Source of the DNA: CAIKMD01 sp963740675
GTDB lineage: Bacteria > Pseudomonadota > Alphaproteobacteria > ATCC43930 > CGMCC-115725
Direction: 5' to 3'
Assembly: GCA_963740675.1 (NCBI GenBank)
Contig: CAVUFS010000001.1
Span: 806,001-870,000 of the forward strand
DNA: 64,000 bases
Both the position numbers and the translations under genes were made by a program. How positions within the stretch are numbered: the stretch's first letter is position 1; each line of letters begins with the position of its first letter. The notes under the pieces were generated by a model, which worked only from the letters and a program-made list of their open reading frames with translations, was not told where the DNA came from and did no database searches. Shown piece after piece: positions 63,037-64,000 of the stretch.

Positions 63037-64000
63037 TCAGCCCCGTTTGCGGCGCGATTTCGCTGGCTTGGCCTGCGGCACGCCGGCGGCCGTAAGCCCC
63101 TTCTTCTGGCGCGACTCCAGCCCTTCCGGATCGAAATCCTCGATCAATTCGTGGAACAGCCGGTGCCAATTGATCTCGGCCTTCAGATGCGTGAAGACCG
63201 AGCCGAGCCCGAGCGCGGCGCGGTCCATGAAGACGAATTCACGTGGCGGCTTCACCCCGCCCAGGCGCCGGAGCTGGCGATGCACATCCTCGGCCAGTTC
63301 GCGGCCGTAGATGCCTTCCTCTTCCTTCTCCTGGATACGGCGCTTCCGGTCTTCGAGCAGCGGCGCATAGATGAAGCGCGCCCAGCGATTGAGGACGTCG
63401 ATGATCTCATTGGTCAGATGGCCGAAGCCCCAGCTTCGATAGGCCGCCACCGCCAGGTCGCGATCGTCGGTGTCGAGCGCGCGATAAAGATCGATGACGC
63501 CTTTGACGAACTTGCCCTGGAAGATGCGGATGCAGCCGAAATCGAGCAGGTTGATCCCGTTGTCGTTCCGCACCGTGTAATTGCCGAGATGCGGATCGCC
63601 ATGGATCACGCCGTAGTAATAGAACGGCACGTACCACGCCCTGAACATGTTGCGCGCAATCTCGTTGCGCTCGGCAAGCGGTCGCTTCACCGCCTCGAGC
63701 ATCTGCGCGCCTTCGATCCAGGTCATGGTCAGTAGCCGCGCGGTCGAGAGGGCCGGCACCGGCTCGGGAATGGTCACGCCCTTCTCGTCGGCGAGCATCA
63801 GGCGATAGAGCCGCATATGCGCGGCCTCGCGCTCGTAATCCAATTCCTCGCGCAGCCGCTCGCCGATCTCGGTATGGATTTCGTCGGTGGTGACGGCGCG
63901 GTCGTAACGCTCGTAGAGCGAGAGGAAGAATTTGAGCTGCTGCAGATCGGCTTCGACGGCCGAGCCCATATCGGGATATTGCAGCTTACAGGCGAGCGCC
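63037..64000 (-). CDS. ABC1/UbiB family kinase-like protein, 5-prime end beyond window
   Basis: Partial: at least 320 residues, and the frame runs on past position 64000. ABC1 features are ACKLQYPDMGSAVEADLQQL, REELDYEREAAHM, MTWIEGAQMLEA, the catalytic VIHGDPHLGNYTV and LLDFGCIRIF. Such proteins are ATPases that support ubiquinone synthesis or lipid metabolism. The C terminus has a basic tail (KPAKSRRKRG). It precedes galE on the same strand with a 119-base gap. Confidence 0.9.
   Translation of the reverse strand, partial: ALACKLQYPDMGSAVEADLQQLKFFLSLYERYDRAVTTDEIHTEIGERLREELDYEREAAHMRLYRLMLADEKGVTIPEPVPALSTARLLTMTWIEGAQMLEAVKRPLAERNEIARNMFRAWYVPFYYYGVIHGDPHLGNYTVRNDNGINLLDFGCIRIFQGKFVKGVIDLYRALDTDDRDLAVAAYRSWGFGHLTNEIIDVLNRWARFIYAPLLEDRKRRIQEKEEEGIYGRELAEDVHRQLRRLGGVKPPREFVFMDRAALGLGSVFTHLKAEINWHRLFHELIEDFDPEGLESRQKKGLTAAGVPQAKPAKSRRKRG

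Overview
The window is a stretch of a GC-rich alphaproteobacterial chromosome. The gene families, the two repetitive palindromic elements and the load of ABC-transporter binding proteins and acyl-CoA enzymes point to Hyphomicrobiales, probably near Xanthobacteraceae or Bradyrhizobiaceae; this placement is inference. There is no rRNA, tRNA, CRISPR array, phage or transposase that I can recognise. Genes are dense, with many 1-4 base stop/start overlaps.

Layout: 0-4 kb, an acetyl-phosphate/polyphosphate cluster (pta, fabI-like, ackA, ppk2) in which three consecutive genes each carry one +1 frameshift. 4-6.2 kb, an NDH-2-like flavoprotein overlapping an ECF41 sigma factor, with a TGTCACA-N16-CGTC promoter upstream that should belong to this sigma factor. 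6.2-18.6 kb, a small-molecule and stress-type accessory region: a HAD dehalogenase-like protein, three alpha/beta hydrolases, two DUF899 proteins, a beta-propeller, a TPR/winged-helix regulator, TetR and MarR regulators with clear palindromic operators, VOC and EEP proteins. 18.6-25.7 kb, a degenerate peptide-deformylase-like protein, a duplicated-domain secreted protein, an NAD-isocitrate/isopropylmalate dehydrogenase, LysR/PNPOx and TetR pairs with operators, a TAXI-TRAP fragment, and aqpZ. 25.7-29.5 kb, a translation/cold module (infA, cspA, rpsU), an SPFH protein and YaiI.

29.5-44.1 kb holds a transport/acyl-CoA island: three paralogous NMT1/THI5-type substrate-binding proteins, a creatinase-like M24 protein without its metal ligands, acyl-CoA dehydrogenase, enoyl-CoA hydratase, a VOC protein, a complete LivHMGF ABC transporter and a beta-hydroxyacid dehydrogenase. 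No Leu/Ile/Val-type binding protein is present, so the NMT1-type proteins are the local candidates to feed LivHMGF. 44.3-49.2 kb is one large type V autotransporter gene (about 1645 residues, frameshifted) with eight NTYTGGT-type repeats. 49.4-57.6 kb is mixed housekeeping (msrA, a fourth binding protein, CaiB/BaiF, DedA, TerC) and an SRP/FlhF-like protein in which all G motifs are degraded. 57.5-64 kb is a minus-strand surface-glycan operon: galE, a glycoside hydrolase-GT2 fusion and an ABC exporter, followed upstream by an ABC1/UbiB kinase cut by the window edge.

About ten single-base indels disrupt seven genes, mostly +1 and clustered at 1-3 kb and 41-44 kb; the rest of the window is intact. 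Either these loci are decaying or the assembly has local indel errors; the sequence alone cannot decide. A second theme is pseudoenzymes that keep the fold but lose catalytic residues.
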